A stretch of DNA of 64,000 nt from Phycisphaerales bacterium (lineage in GTDB: Bacteria > Planctomycetota > Phycisphaerae > Phycisphaerales > UBA1924): NCBI GenBank assembly GCA_905339235.1, contig CAJPFG010000009.1, forward strand, positions 62,001-126,000, given 5' to 3'. A program made the translations under genes and the position numbers. Of this stretch, positions 50,495 to 60,089 are shown in pieces (positions within the stretch are counted from its first letter, which is position 1; every line of letters begins with the position of its first letter). The notes under the pieces were generated by a model. The model was not told the origin of the DNA, did not search any database, and saw only the letters and a program-made list of their open reading frames with translations.

Positions 50495-51448
50495 ATGCAA
50501 GTGTTCTCTCGAGTCGGCCTGGTTGGGATTGCCGCGGTGGCGAGCGGCGTGGTCGGCCCATCCGGGGCCCAGCCATCAAGCAGCGCGCCCCAGTCGGTCG
50601 TCGCCGTCTCCGACCACAGGCCGTTTGCCGTGCGAGACGGGCTCGGCCGCTACCTCGCCCTGCATTTTCTGACCCGAACGAGTTCCCCCGAGAATACGGA
50701 CGCTGTCCGCGAGTATGTGCGGGAAGCACCAACGCTTGCCGGCGTGCGCCACGTGTTCATCCGGCCTGATCCGCATGAAGTGGTGAGTTCGTGGTCGCGC
50801 ACCATTCCGGGAAGCGAATCATTCGTCTTTTCAGACAGCGAAGGCGCCTTCGCCAGGAGCCTGAACGTGCCGACGGGGCTCTCCGCCGACGACACCGGCG
50901 CCGCGCTTCCGGCGCTTGTCGTTTTCGGCCCGGAAGGCACGGAGCTCTTTCGCCGCGTCGGCAAGGCCGATGATGATCGTCTGTCCTTTGCGGATTTCGC
51001 AACGAAGTTCACTCAACTCACCGCGCGGCCGGCGATCAAGGACTACAACCTGGGTGCAGGCGCGCCCGCGCTCGACGGCTACGACCCGGTCGCCTACTTC
51101 ACACAGAACAAGGCGGTGAAGGGCAAAGCCTCGCTCCCCTCCGCGTACCGAGGCGTCACGTATCGCTTTGCTTCCGACGAGTCTCGCGATCGGTTCGTCG
51201 CCGACCCCGAGAGGTATCTTCCCACCTACGGCGGCTGGTGCGCCAGCGCCATGGGCGCCAAGGGGACCAAGGTAGAGATCGATCCCACGAACTTCAAGGT
51301 CAAGGATGGGCGGCTCTTCCTCTTCTACAAGTCCCTTTTCGGAGATGCGCTCAAGGACTGGAACAAGCACGAAAGGGAGTGGGAACCCGCCGCGGACGTG
51401 AACTGGAAAACGCTCGCCGACGAAGGGCCCTCGAAGCAAAGCAAGTAA
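50495..51448 (+). CDS. Secreted thioredoxin-like / YHS-domain protein
   Basis: The 317-residue protein has a short signal peptide (VGLVGIAAVASGVVGPSGAQ), a middle region with strand-helix alternation and FGPEGTELFRRVGKADDD reminiscent of a redoxin fold without CxxC, and a C-terminal YHS domain: GYDPVAYFTQNKAVKG, YRFASDESRDRFVADPERYLPTYGGWCASAMG. YHS domains bind metal in copper and methane-type systems; the single Cys in GGWCAS is the likely ligand. Its partner may be the two-YHS lipoprotein encoded 4 kb downstream. Confidence 0.8.
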   Translation: MQVFSRVGLVGIAAVASGVVGPSGAQPSSSAPQSVVAVSDHRPFAVRDGLGRYLALHFLTRTSSPENTDAVREYVREAPTLAGVRHVFIRPDPHEVVSSWSRTIPGSESFVFSDSEGAFARSLNVPTGLSADDTGAALPALVVFGPEGTELFRRVGKADDDRLSFADFATKFTQLTARPAIKDYNLGAGAPALDGYDPVAYFTQNKAVKGKASLPSAYRGVTYRFASDESRDRFVADPERYLPTYGGWCASAMGAKGTKVEIDPTNFKVKDGRLFLFYKSLFGDALKDWNKHEREWEPAADVNWKTLADEGPSKQSK

Positions 51449-51503
51449 ATCGACACCGCCCACTCCGTATGCCGACATCGCGCCGCCGCGAGAAGGACGC
51501 CTC

Positions 51504-51920
51504 ATGCCACTCTCCGCACGATCAACCACGGCAAGCTGGGTCCTGCAGATCATCACCGCCCTGGTGCTGTTCCAGACGCTGTTCTTCAAGTTCACAGGGG
51601 CCGAGGAGTCCCGGTACATCTTCGAAACGCTCGGACTGGAACCCGCCGGGCGCATCGGCTCGGGGCTGGCCGAACTCGGCGCGGTCATCCTTCTCCTGAT
51701 TCCGCGAACGGTCGCTCTCGGCGCCCTGCTCTCGCTGGCCGTGATCTCCGGCGCCATCGCGAGCCATCTCACGCGGCTTGGCATCGTCGTGAAGGACGAC
51801 GGCGGCTTGCTGTTCGGCCTTGCTCTCCTCGTATTCTGCAACTCGACTGCCATTCTCGCCATCCGGCGCGGCCAGATCCCCATGTTCGGGCGGCTGTTCA
51901 GCGCTGGTTCATCGATCTGA
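51504..51920 (+). CDS. DoxX-family membrane protein
   Basis: A 138-residue protein with four hydrophobic segments: WVLQIITALVLFQTLFFKFTG, GSGLAELGAVILLLIPRTV, LGALLSLAVISGAIASHLT and LLFGLALLVFCNSTAILA. It matches the DoxX family, which associates with oxidoreductases and stress responses. The family's exact role is not settled. It lies between a YHS gene and the family-63-type glycosidase. Confidence 0.85.
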   Translation: MPLSARSTTASWVLQIITALVLFQTLFFKFTGAEESRYIFETLGLEPAGRIGSGLAELGAVILLLIPRTVALGALLSLAVISGAIASHLTRLGIVVKDDGGLLFGLALLVFCNSTAILAIRRGQIPMFGRLFSAGSSI

Positions 51921-51971
51921 TTACCGCACGTCCGCCCCCAACCCTCCACCGCCTCGCACCGCGAGCCACCC

Positions 51972-54743
51972 ATGAAACCGACTTCCACCCCCGCTCACAC
52001 TTCCGCACGATCCGGGCCCTCCCCGACACCGGGTCCGGACGCCGAGACCCTCCGTCTGCAAAGCGGCGGCGCCGCGTGGAAGCGCTGGGGGCCCTACCTC
52101 GCCGAGCGTCAATGGGGGACCGTCCGCGAAGACTATTCCCCCGACGGCGACTGCTGGAACTACTTCTCGCATGATCACGCGCGAAGCCGCGCGTACCGGT
52201 GGGGTGAGGACGGCCTGCTTGGCATTACCGATGATCAGTGCCGCATGTGCTTCGCCCTCGCACTCTGGAACGGCGCGGATCCGATTCTGAAGGAGCGACT
52301 CTTCGGGCTCACCGGTCCCGAGGGCAATCACGGCGAAGACGTGAAGGAGCACTACTTCTATCTCGACTCCACCCCCACTCACGCCTACATGAAAGCGCTC
52401 TACAAGTACCCGCAGGCCGAGTTTCCGTACACGCGTCTGGTCGAGGAAAACCGACGCAGGAGCCGGCACGAGCCCGAGTTCGAACTTAGCGACACCGGCG
52501 TTTTCGACGACAACCGCTACTTCGACGTGATCGTCGAGTACGCCAAGGCCGCGCCGGAAGACGTGCTGATCCGCATCACCGTGCACAACCGGGGTCCGAC
52601 TTCCGCGGCCATCCACCTGCTGCCGAGCCTCTGGTTCCGCAACACCTGGTCCTGGGGCGCCGAGAGCACGGACAAGCCCACGCTCCTTGCTTCCTCGCCG
52701 CACACCATCGCCGCGCGCCATCCGACGCTGGGCAACTACCAACTCGCGGCCGACTCGGGGCCATCGGGTCTATCTCCCGAACTCCTTTTCACCGACAATG
52801 TCACCAACAACGTCCGCCTCTGGGGCTCGCCCGGCGAGTCGCAGTTCGCCAAGGACGCGTTCCACGAGCGAGTTGTTCACTCCCGGGCCTCGGCGGTGAA
52901 TCCAGATCGGCGCGGCACCAAAGCCGCCGCCTGGTACCGGTTCGATATCCCCGCGGGCGGATCGGTGTCGGTGCGGCTGCGGCTGCGCCCACAGTCCATC
53001 TCTCACACACCGGCATTCGAGGCCGGCCGCGACGGCTTCGACGCGACCTTTGAGCGGCGCGTGGCCGAGGCCAACGCGTTCTACGACGCACCCCCGCGGG
53101 ATCACGCGGCGCTCGACCCCGCTGCGCGACTCGTTGCGCGACAGGCCGCGGCCGGGCTGCTCTGGAGCAAGCAGTTCTACCACATCGACGTGCGAGAGTG
53201 GTTGCGTGGCGATCCGGGCCAGCCCGCTCCGTCGGCGGGCCGCCGCTCCGGACGCAACGCGGACTGGGATCACCTCAACAACATGGACATCCTGTCCATG
53301 CCCGACAAATGGGAGTATCCGTGGTACGCCGCGTGGGACCTGGCGTTCCAGACGATCCCCTTCGCCCAACTCGATCCCGCCTTCGCCAAGGACCAACTTG
53401 TGCTGCTGCTTCGGGAGTGGTACATGCACCCAAACGGGCAGATCCCCGCGTATGAGTTCGCCTTCGGCGATGTCAATCCCCCGGTCCACGCCTGGGCCGT
53501 GTGGAGGGTGTACAAGATGACCGGACCGCGCGGCGGGCGCGATCGCGTGTTCCTCGCCCGCTGCTTCCAGAAACTCCTGCTCAACTTCAACTGGTGGGTC
53601 AACCGCAAGGATCCGGGCGGCAAACACCTGTTTTCCGGCGGCTTTCTCGGCCTGGACAACATCGGCGTCTTTGATCGCTCACGCCCACTCCCCACCGGCG
53701 GCCACCTCGAACAGGCCGACGGCACCGCCTGGATGGCCTTCTACTGCGGCACCATGCTCAGCATGGCGCTCGAACTCGCACGCGGCGATCCCGCGTACGA
53801 GGACATCGCCACCAAGTTCTTCGAGCACTTCATCGCCATCACCGACGCCATGAACACGCTCGGCGGCGCCGGGCTGTGGGACGAGCACGACGGTTTCTAC
53901 TACGACCAGATCCGCACCACCGACGGCGCGACGCCGCTGCGGGTGCGCTCCCTGGTGGGAATGGTCCCGCTCCTCGCCGTGGAGGTGCTCGAGAGCGACA
54001 CCATCGACCGCCTCCCCGACTTCAAGGCCCGCATGGAGTGGTTCCTGAGCAACCGTACCGATCTCCCCTGGCACTCGACGTGCGCGTGCGGGCATGGCGG
54101 CGCTGTCGGCGAGCACCGGCTCCTGGCCATTCCTTCAAGGGATCGCCTGCAGCGAGTCGTATCGCGCCTCATGGATGAAACCGAGTTTCTGTCCCCCTTC
54201 GGTGTGCGATCTGTGAGCAAGCACCACGAGGCGCATCCCTACCTCTTCCGCTGCGGAGGCGAAGAGTTCCGCGTTGACTACACGCCCGGCGAATCCACCA
54301 CCGGCCTCTTCGGCGGCAACTCCAACTGGCGCGGGCCCATCTGGTTCCCGCTCAACTTCCTGCTCGTCGAAGCCCTGGAGCGATACCACCACTTCTACGG
54401 CGATTCGCTCACGATCGAAGCGGGCGGAGAACAGATCAGCCTGGCTCAGGCCGCGGCGGAGATCCGCACCCGTCTCGCCCGGCTGTTTATTCCCGACGCG
54501 CACGGGAGACGCCCCTGCCACGCGGGCGAGCGACGCTTCGCCGACGATCCCGCCTGGAACCAACTTGTGTACTTCCACGAGCACTTTCATCCGGACACGG
54601 GGCGCGGGCTGGGTGCCTCGCACCAGACCGGATGGACCGCCCTCATTCTTCAGTTGCTCCGCGCCCAGCCCGCGCCGGCAACGGCGTCCATACCCCCCGT
54701 GAACGTCCGCGCTGAGGCCCGGTCGTCGCCCGTGCTTTCGTAG
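51972..54743 (+). CDS. Family-63-type glycosidase (mannosylglycerate/glucosylglycerate hydrolase-like)
   Basis: At 923 residues, this enzyme starts with a Pro/Ser-rich leader and then ERQWGTVREDYSPDGDCWNYF, a family opening of GH63 MGH-like proteins. Further marks are WGEDGLLGITDDQCRMCFALALWN, the (alpha/alpha)6 barrel with WDLAFQTIPFAQLDP and GLDNIGVFDRS, and GANSNWRGPIW-like GNSNWRGPIWFPLNFLL near the C-terminus. It probably hydrolyses a compatible-solute-type glycoside such as mannosylglycerate. It has no signal peptide. Confidence 0.88.
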   Translation: MKPTSTPAHTSARSGPSPTPGPDAETLRLQSGGAAWKRWGPYLAERQWGTVREDYSPDGDCWNYFSHDHARSRAYRWGEDGLLGITDDQCRMCFALALWNGADPILKERLFGLTGPEGNHGEDVKEHYFYLDSTPTHAYMKALYKYPQAEFPYTRLVEENRRRSRHEPEFELSDTGVFDDNRYFDVIVEYAKAAPEDVLIRITVHNRGPTSAAIHLLPSLWFRNTWSWGAESTDKPTLLASSPHTIAARHPTLGNYQLAADSGPSGLSPELLFTDNVTNNVRLWGSPGESQFAKDAFHERVVHSRASAVNPDRRGTKAAAWYRFDIPAGGSVSVRLRLRPQSISHTPAFEAGRDGFDATFERRVAEANAFYDAPPRDHAALDPAARLVARQAAAGLLWSKQFYHIDVREWLRGDPGQPAPSAGRRSGRNADWDHLNNMDILSMPDKWEYPWYAAWDLAFQTIPFAQLDPAFAKDQLVLLLREWYMHPNGQIPAYEFAFGDVNPPVHAWAVWRVYKMTGPRGGRDRVFLARCFQKLLLNFNWWVNRKDPGGKHLFSGGFLGLDNIGVFDRSRPLPTGGHLEQADGTAWMAFYCGTMLSMALELARGDPAYEDIATKFFEHFIAITDAMNTLGGAGLWDEHDGFYYDQIRTTDGATPLRVRSLVGMVPLLAVEVLESDTIDRLPDFKARMEWFLSNRTDLPWHSTCACGHGGAVGEHRLLAIPSRDRLQRVVSRLMDETEFLSPFGVRSVSKHHEAHPYLFRCGGEEFRVDYTPGESTTGLFGGNSNWRGPIWFPLNFLLVEALERYHHFYGDSLTIEAGGEQISLAQAAAEIRTRLARLFIPDAHGRRPCHAGERRFADDPAWNQLVYFHEHFHPDTGRGLGASHQTGWTALILQLLRAQPAPATASIPPVNVRAEARSSPVLS

Positions 54744-54889
54744 TTCGCGAAACCGGCTCCAGCGCCCGGCATCTCACACCCGTCTCACGCCGCACATCGC
54801 ATCGCGGCCGCTCAAGTCCCCAGCGAGCCTGATCAAAGGCCGCGACACCGCGTCCGGCGCGATCCCTCGCCGCAAGAAAAGGCCACCGC

Positions 54890-55456
54890 ATGAAACCTTC
54901 GACCTTTGCCTCCCTCACTGCCGGTTCGATCATCGTCCTTGTCGCGGCTAACTGGGCCGCGTTCGGCGCCGGTAGCCGCGACCCTCGTGCCACGCACTCC
55001 GACTGTTGCGCGGTCGGGGCAGATCACGCCGAGTCGTTCCGCGTCGCTCACACGCTCACGCTCGAAGGCGCTGAAAGAGCCCTCGCCGCCGCGACCGCCC
55101 TGGCCGGTGCGCGCAACGCGGGCGCGGCCATCGCCGTCGTGGATGACGGCGGCTATCTCATCGCATTCCACCGACTCGAAGGGACGTTCGCCGCAGGCGC
55201 CGAGGTTTCAATCGGAAAAGCACGCACCGCGGCGATCTTCAGGAAGCCCACCAAGGCTTTCGAAGACGCCATCAACGGCGGGCGGGTTGCGCTGGCGTCG
55301 GTCAGCCAGATGACTCCCCTCCAGGGCGGGGTTCCAATCATGCACGACGGGCACGTCATCGGCGCCATCGGCGTGAGCGGCGCTCACTCGCAGATTGAAG
55401 ACGAGGAAATCGCCCTGGCCGGCGCCGCCGCCGTCAGCAGCCCGCTCGCCAAATAA
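54890..55456 (+). CDS. Secreted HbpS/GlcG-like (DUF336) protein
   Basis: The 188-residue protein has a signal peptide (ASLTAGSIIVLVAANWAAF) and a DUF336 fold: LTLEGAERALAAATALAG, AIAVVDDGGYLIAFHRLEG, GKARTAAIFRKPTKAFEDAI, QGGVPIMHDGHVIGAIGVSGA. HbpS binds haem and senses redox stress; GlcG is of unknown role. Two Cys (DCCAV) in the exported N-terminal part are unusual. It stands in the same run, with 146 bases before it, a space in which I see nothing. Confidence 0.88.
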   Translation: MKPSTFASLTAGSIIVLVAANWAAFGAGSRDPRATHSDCCAVGADHAESFRVAHTLTLEGAERALAAATALAGARNAGAAIAVVDDGGYLIAFHRLEGTFAAGAEVSIGKARTAAIFRKPTKAFEDAINGGRVALASVSQMTPLQGGVPIMHDGHVIGAIGVSGAHSQIEDEEIALAGAAAVSSPLAK

Positions 55457-55495
55457 AGCACCCCGATCCAATCCGCCTTGTTTCAAGGAAACACC

Positions 55496-56416
55496 ATGCA
55501 TTCCACGTCTTTTTCAAAGCCCTCCTCCGCCTTTGCCATGTTCGCGCTCCTGTCGCTCTCACTCACGGCCTGTACGGCGCCCAAAGGGCGCTGCGTGGGC
55601 GCCGCCGCGATGGGATCGGTGCCCGCCGACCAGAAGGTCCTCCTGAATCTCGACAAGGACGGTGTCGCCATCGAGGGCCATGACCCCGTCGCGTACTTCA
55701 CCGACGGCAAGCCCGTGAAGGGTGATCCCACGATCCGATCCACGCACGCCGGCGCAGAATACCGCTTCGGGACCCCGGAGCATAAGACGATGTTCGACGC
55801 CGACCCCGAGAGGTTCGTGCCGCAGTTCGGCGGCTACTGCGCATACGCCGCGTCGATCAACGCCATTTCGCCCGTCGATCCCAGGTACTGGGAAATCGTG
55901 GACGGCAGACTGATCCTGCAGCACAACCAGCGCGCCTGGGATCTCTGGCACAAGGACGCCGCCAACAACCTCGTGAAGGCCGACAAGAACTGGCCCGGTC
56001 TCACCGATCGAAACGGCGCCCCGCCGCGGGTGTTGTTGAACATCGACGCCCAGGGCCTCGCCCTCGAAGGCTTCGACCCCACGTCGTACTTTCTCGACGG
56101 CAAGCCGCGCAAGGGCAACCCATCGCTGGCCCGGTCGTACCAGGGAGCAACCTACTACTTCGTGGACTCCGACCACAAGAACGCCTTCGAGAAGGACCCA
56201 GCGAAGTACGTTCCGAAGTTCGGCGGCTTCTGCGGCTACGCCGCCTCCATCAACAAGGTCTCGCCGGTCAATCCCGAGATCTGGCAGATCGTTGGCGACC
56301 GCGTCGTTCTGCAGCACACGCAGGAGGCTTACCGCCTTTTCAACCAGGACGCCGGCGTGAACCACGCCAAGGCGGAGAAGAACTGGCCGGGCCTCTCTCG
56401 CCGCCGCTGCAACTAA
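55496..56416 (+). CDS. Lipoprotein with two YHS domains
   Basis: A 306-residue protein with a lipobox (SLSLTACTAP). Two YHS-like units follow, each of about 110 residues and starting GVAIEGHDPVAYFTDGKPVKG and GLALEGFDPTSYFLDGKPRKG and containing FVPQFGGYCAYAAS and YVPKFGGFCGYAAS. Each has one conserved Cys, so the protein could bind two metal ions. The units are about half identical, a clear internal duplication. ATG at 55,496 has AAGGAA upstream. Confidence 0.87.
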   Translation: MHSTSFSKPSSAFAMFALLSLSLTACTAPKGRCVGAAAMGSVPADQKVLLNLDKDGVAIEGHDPVAYFTDGKPVKGDPTIRSTHAGAEYRFGTPEHKTMFDADPERFVPQFGGYCAYAASINAISPVDPRYWEIVDGRLILQHNQRAWDLWHKDAANNLVKADKNWPGLTDRNGAPPRVLLNIDAQGLALEGFDPTSYFLDGKPRKGNPSLARSYQGATYYFVDSDHKNAFEKDPAKYVPKFGGFCGYAASINKVSPVNPEIWQIVGDRVVLQHTQEAYRLFNQDAGVNHAKAEKNWPGLSRRRCN

Positions 56417-56491
56417 TTGCCCCTCACCCCACGTCCTTCGGCGCCGACCCGCGCCGGGGACGTTTTCTCGATTCGCACGATCACACTCGGG

Positions 56492-58156
56492 ATGCCACTC
56501 ATGCTGCCACGGCCACTCGCGTTCACTGTCGCCGCCCTCACCTCGTTGATCTCCACCGTCGCGCTCGGCGGGCAAGATCAGTCTCCGGCCCTCCCCGACG
56601 CCGTGATCGACCTTCGCAATCCCGCAGGCTCGTCGCGCGTGTCCGCGCGGTGGCAGTACACCGATGCCCACGTCATCCCCATCGAACACCACGCCCCGGG
56701 CAGCGACCTCAAACCCACGGGCCCGGCCGTCGAGACTAACGACATTCATCCACGCATCAACACGCCCGACTTCGACGCCGCGGCCTGGAGAGACATCGCC
56801 CCGGGCGACCTGGAATCGCGCCGCACCAACGGCCGACTCGCTTTCGGCTGGTATCGCCTCGACTTCACCATTCCCGGCAAAGTCGGAAACCTCCAAGCCG
56901 CCGGCTCCAGCATCATCCTTGAAGTCGTCGTAGACGATTATGCCGAGGTCTGGGTCAACGGCCGCCTATCCCCGGTTCTCGGCCAGGCAGGCGGGCCTCT
57001 TGTTCAGGGCTGGAACTCCCCCAACCGCGTCACCATCACGCGCGACGCCAAGCCGGGCGAGCACGTGCAGGTCGCGATCTTCGCATCCAACGGGCCCCTT
57101 TCCGAGCCGCCACCCAACTACGTCTGGATCCGGTCGGCCACGCTCGATTTCTACAAGCCCGGACGCGCGCCCTTCAACAACCCCGTCTTGGTCCCCACCA
57201 CCATCGTGCGGAACAGCCCGGCGTTGGACTCGATCATCGCTCCAGGCACGCAGGCTGAGATGCTCGCGGATGGTTTCTCGTTCGTCGAAGGCCCGGTCTG
57301 GATTCCCGCGGCCGCGGACAATCGCTACGGAGGCGGGGGCAGCGGCGGGTACCTGCTTTTCAGCGATCCGAACAGGAACGTCATTCACCGGTATGGCGCC
57401 GCCGACAACTCCGTCTCGATTTTCCGGACCAAGAGCGGATACTCGGGCATCGGCGGCGAGAACATCGGCGAGTATCACCAGCCGGGCTCCAACGGCCTCG
57501 CACTCGACCCGCAGGGCAGGCTCAGCATCTGCGAGCACGGAAACCGCCGCGTCACGCGTCTGGAGCCCAACGGCACAATCACCGTCCTGGCCGACCGATT
57601 CGAGAGCAAGCGTCTGAACAGCCCCAACGACCTGGTCTACCGTTCCGACGGCGCGCTTTTCTTCACCGATCCGCCGTTCGGCCTGCCCAAGGCCTTTGAA
57701 GACGCGCGCAAGGAACTGTCCTTCAGCGGCGTGTTCTGCCTGTCCAACGGCGTGCTACGGGCGGTGAGCAAGGACTTGGCCGCGCCCAACGGACTGGCGT
57801 TCTCGCCCGACGAAAAGCACCTGTACGTGGATAACTGGGAAGTGACGCGGAAAGTCATTCTGCGGTACGACGTCGCGCCGGACGGACAACTCTCAAACGC
57901 CACGCTCTTCGCCGACATGACATCCACCACGGGCGAGATCTGCCTCGACGGCTTGAAGGTAGATAGATCGGGCAACGTGCTCGTGTCCGGCCCGGGCGGG
58001 ATCTGGATCTACTCCGCGGCCGGCGCCCACCTCGGCACCGTCACGCTGCCCGAGTTGCCGGCAAACTTCGCATTCGGAGACGCGGACGGCGGCACACTGT
58101 ACATGACCGCCCGGACCGGGCTGTACCGAATGCGAATGGCCGGCGCGGGGAAGTGA
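56492..58156 (+). CDS. Secreted SMP-30/gluconolactonase-like beta-propeller with extra N-terminal domain
   Basis: This 554-residue protein has a signal peptide (PLAFTVAALTSLISTVALGG), an N-terminal beta-sandwich (about 60-200) with ILEVVVDDYAEVWVNGRLSP like a carbohydrate-binding domain, and a C-terminal six-bladed propeller: FVEGPVWIP, LLFSDPNRNVIHRY, GLALDPQGRLSICEHGNRRVTR and NSPNDLVYRSDGALFFTDPPFG. The metal-binding Glu, Asn and Asp of SMP-30 are in place (EGPVW, SPNDL, NWE region). A lactonase acting on sugar acids would fit the GMC oxidoreductase and the dehydrogenase upstream. Confidence 0.88.
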   Translation: MPLMLPRPLAFTVAALTSLISTVALGGQDQSPALPDAVIDLRNPAGSSRVSARWQYTDAHVIPIEHHAPGSDLKPTGPAVETNDIHPRINTPDFDAAAWRDIAPGDLESRRTNGRLAFGWYRLDFTIPGKVGNLQAAGSSIILEVVVDDYAEVWVNGRLSPVLGQAGGPLVQGWNSPNRVTITRDAKPGEHVQVAIFASNGPLSEPPPNYVWIRSATLDFYKPGRAPFNNPVLVPTTIVRNSPALDSIIAPGTQAEMLADGFSFVEGPVWIPAAADNRYGGGGSGGYLLFSDPNRNVIHRYGAADNSVSIFRTKSGYSGIGGENIGEYHQPGSNGLALDPQGRLSICEHGNRRVTRLEPNGTITVLADRFESKRLNSPNDLVYRSDGALFFTDPPFGLPKAFEDARKELSFSGVFCLSNGVLRAVSKDLAAPNGLAFSPDEKHLYVDNWEVTRKVILRYDVAPDGQLSNATLFADMTSTTGEICLDGLKVDRSGNVLVSGPGGIWIYSAAGAHLGTVTLPELPANFAFGDADGGTLYMTARTGLYRMRMAGAGK

Positions 58157-58195
58157 GCAGGCGCGAACGCCGTTGCACGGCGACGATCCCAAGAA

Positions 58196-58267
58196 AGCGG
58201 GCGAGGAGGATCGAACTCCCGACATTCAGCTTGGGAAGCTGACGTTCTACCGCTGAACTACGCCCGC
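58196..58267 (-). tRNA. tRNA-Gly (anticodon CCC)
   Basis: Read on the reverse strand: acceptor GCGGGCG pairs with CGCCCGC, with a T discriminator base. The D arm contains AGCGGTA, the anticodon stem TCAGC/GCTGA encloses the loop TTCCCAA (anticodon CCC), and the T arm is GGGAG-TTCGATC-CTCCT. CCA is not encoded. All four stems pair, the T stem with one G-T pair. It lies between the SMP-30-like gene and a membrane-protein gene. Confidence 0.93.
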
Positions 58268-58367
58268 GTCGGGGTCAGTATAGCCGATTTCCAGTGGGGA
58301 CCGCGATGCGTTCGGATGGGATCGCGGGACGAATCGGCGAGGGGTAGCGGCTCCACCAGAAAACCGC

Positions 58368-58964
58368 TCAGATTCGCGGCTGTTCGGTTTGAGGGCCGAA
58401 CGCTGCGGCGCCGCGCTTCACGACACCGAACCAGATGAGCAGGAAGATGGGGTATCCGAGGCCTAGCAGGGCACCGAACGCCCATCCGACGATCTGACCA
58501 ATCTGTTGGCTCCCGCTGTTCAGTTGCTTCGCGTATTGCGTTTCGGAGTTTTCCCTCGCCCATTGGGCGATGATGGCTTGCTGCTCCATCGTAAAATATA
58601 CGTTGACCGCGAACAGCAGGATCGAGATGGCGGCGACCACCAGATGCAGAAGGCCGCCCAAGGGCTTCCGCCGCAGCGTGAGGATGCCTGCGATGAGAAG
58701 GAGACCGGCGTTGAGGGTCCCGAAGGCCGCCGTGGCCATGAGGCCGGGCGTGAGCCCGAAGTTCGGTGGGAACTGGGACCGCTGGGATTCCGGCATAAAC
58801 GCATATCCGACGGCGCCGCCTGCCACACCGCAGACCGTACAGGTGAGTCCCAGCCCCGCCCAGCAGATGCTGATGATCCCGATCACTTTGGGCCACTTCG
58901 GCGGCTCTGGCGGGAGTTCGAGGTCGCCGGCTTCGATGGGTGGAGTCAGGTCCGGGTCGTTCAT
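58368..58964 (-). CDS. Conserved membrane protein with four hydrophobic segments
   Basis: The 198-residue protein has a Pro-rich acidic N-terminus (PPIEAGDLELPPEPPKWPKV) and four hydrophobic helices: IGIISICWAGLGLTCTVCGV, MATAAFGTLNAGLLLIAGIL, LVVAAISILLFAVNVYF and WAFGALLGLGYPIFLLIWFG. No catalytic residues are evident. Proteins of this layout, often with an N-terminal acidic stretch, are abundant in planctomycetes. It stands between the tRNA and pheS and is transcribed with neither obviously. Confidence 0.75.
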   Translation of the reverse strand: MNDPDLTPPIEAGDLELPPEPPKWPKVIGIISICWAGLGLTCTVCGVAGGAVGYAFMPESQRSQFPPNFGLTPGLMATAAFGTLNAGLLLIAGILTLRRKPLGGLLHLVVAAISILLFAVNVYFTMEQQAIIAQWARENSETQYAKQLNSGSQQIGQIVGWAFGALLGLGYPIFLLIWFGVVKRGAAAFGPQTEQPRI

Positions 58965-59025
58965 GCGGTTCCCCTTCGAGATTTGGAGGCATGAGTGATT
59001 TGGGAATCGGCGTTCGGGCCTTGCG

Positions 59026-60060
59026 TCATAACTGCCGCAGGAACCTCAGGTCGTTGTCGAACAGTAACCGGATGTCCGGGATTTTGTACTTGCTCATCGC
59101 CAGTCGCTCCATGCCGAATCCGAAGGCGAAGCCCGTCCACTCCTCCGGATCGATGCCGCAGGCTTCGAACACGTTGGGGTCCACCATGCCGCACCCGCCC
59201 AGTTCGATCCACCTCGGCGGCTGACCGGGGGTCAGGCTCACGAAGATCTCGAACTGCGCGGATGGCTCGGTGAACGGGTAGAACGTCGGCGAGAAACGGA
59301 TCTTTGCGTCCTCGCCAAAATACGCGCGGCAGAACTGGAACAGGGTTGTCGTGAGGTCGGCCATCGACAGGCCGCGGTCCACCGCGAGGCCTTCGATCTG
59401 GTGGAACATGAACGAATGCGTGGCATCGACGGTGTCGGGGCGATAGACGCGTCCTGGCGAGATGATGCGGATGGGGCCGGAGAGTTTTCCGCCGCCGCGT
59501 TTCACCGCGTCTTCCATGACGCGCACCTGGACGGTGCTGGTCTGGGAGCGCAGCATTCTCGCGGCCGCGTTGGCGCCGGGGTCGTCCACGTAGAAGTTGT
59601 CCGCCGGGTCGCGGGCGGGATGGCCGGGGGGGATGTTGAGTTTCACGAAGTTGTGATCGTCGTCTTCGAGTTCAGGCCCTTCGGCGACCTCGAAACCCAT
59701 CCGGCCGAATACGGCCACGAGTTCGTCGCGAACCCGGGTGATCACATGGCGGCGGCCCAGTTCGTGCGTTTCGATCAGTCCCGGCTCGGTCATGTCGATC
59801 CGCTCGGAGTGGTCCTCGACCGGGGCCGCGGACTTGCGTTCGCCGTACGCGGCCTCCAGTCGGGACTTGACGGCGTTGAGCCGTTGTCCGACCGCGGGTT
59901 TCTGATCCTTCGGGACGCCCTTCAGCCCTGACATGACGGCCTTGAGCCGGCCGTTGGCGCCGAGGTAGGTAACGCGCCAGGCCTCCAGGGCCTCGGGGGA
60001 GCCGGCGGCGTTCAGTTGGGTGAGCGCGGCGGATTCAAGTTGTTCGAGTTGCTCGATCAC
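59026..60060 (-). CDS. pheS: Phenylalanyl-tRNA synthetase alpha subunit
   Basis: A 344-residue subunit of the (alpha-beta)2 synthetase that charges tRNA-Phe. Motif 2 and 3 elements of class II are RIISPGRVYRPDTVDATHSFMFHQIEG and GFAFGFGMERLAMSKYKIPD. The coiled-coil N-terminus contacts tRNA. GTG at 60,060 is selected (a TTG at 60,084 is possible). pheT is not adjacent in the window; it normally follows pheS, but downstream is the membrane-protein gene instead. Confidence 0.93.
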   Translation of the reverse strand: MIEQLEQLESAALTQLNAAGSPEALEAWRVTYLGANGRLKAVMSGLKGVPKDQKPAVGQRLNAVKSRLEAAYGERKSAAPVEDHSERIDMTEPGLIETHELGRRHVITRVRDELVAVFGRMGFEVAEGPELEDDDHNFVKLNIPPGHPARDPADNFYVDDPGANAAARMLRSQTSTVQVRVMEDAVKRGGGKLSGPIRIISPGRVYRPDTVDATHSFMFHQIEGLAVDRGLSMADLTTTLFQFCRAYFGEDAKIRFSPTFYPFTEPSAQFEIFVSLTPGQPPRWIELGGCGMVDPNVFEACGIDPEEWTGFAFGFGMERLAMSKYKIPDIRLLFDNDLRFLRQL

Positions 60061-60089
60061 GGGCCAAAGGATAGCCGGGAGCAAAAGCG

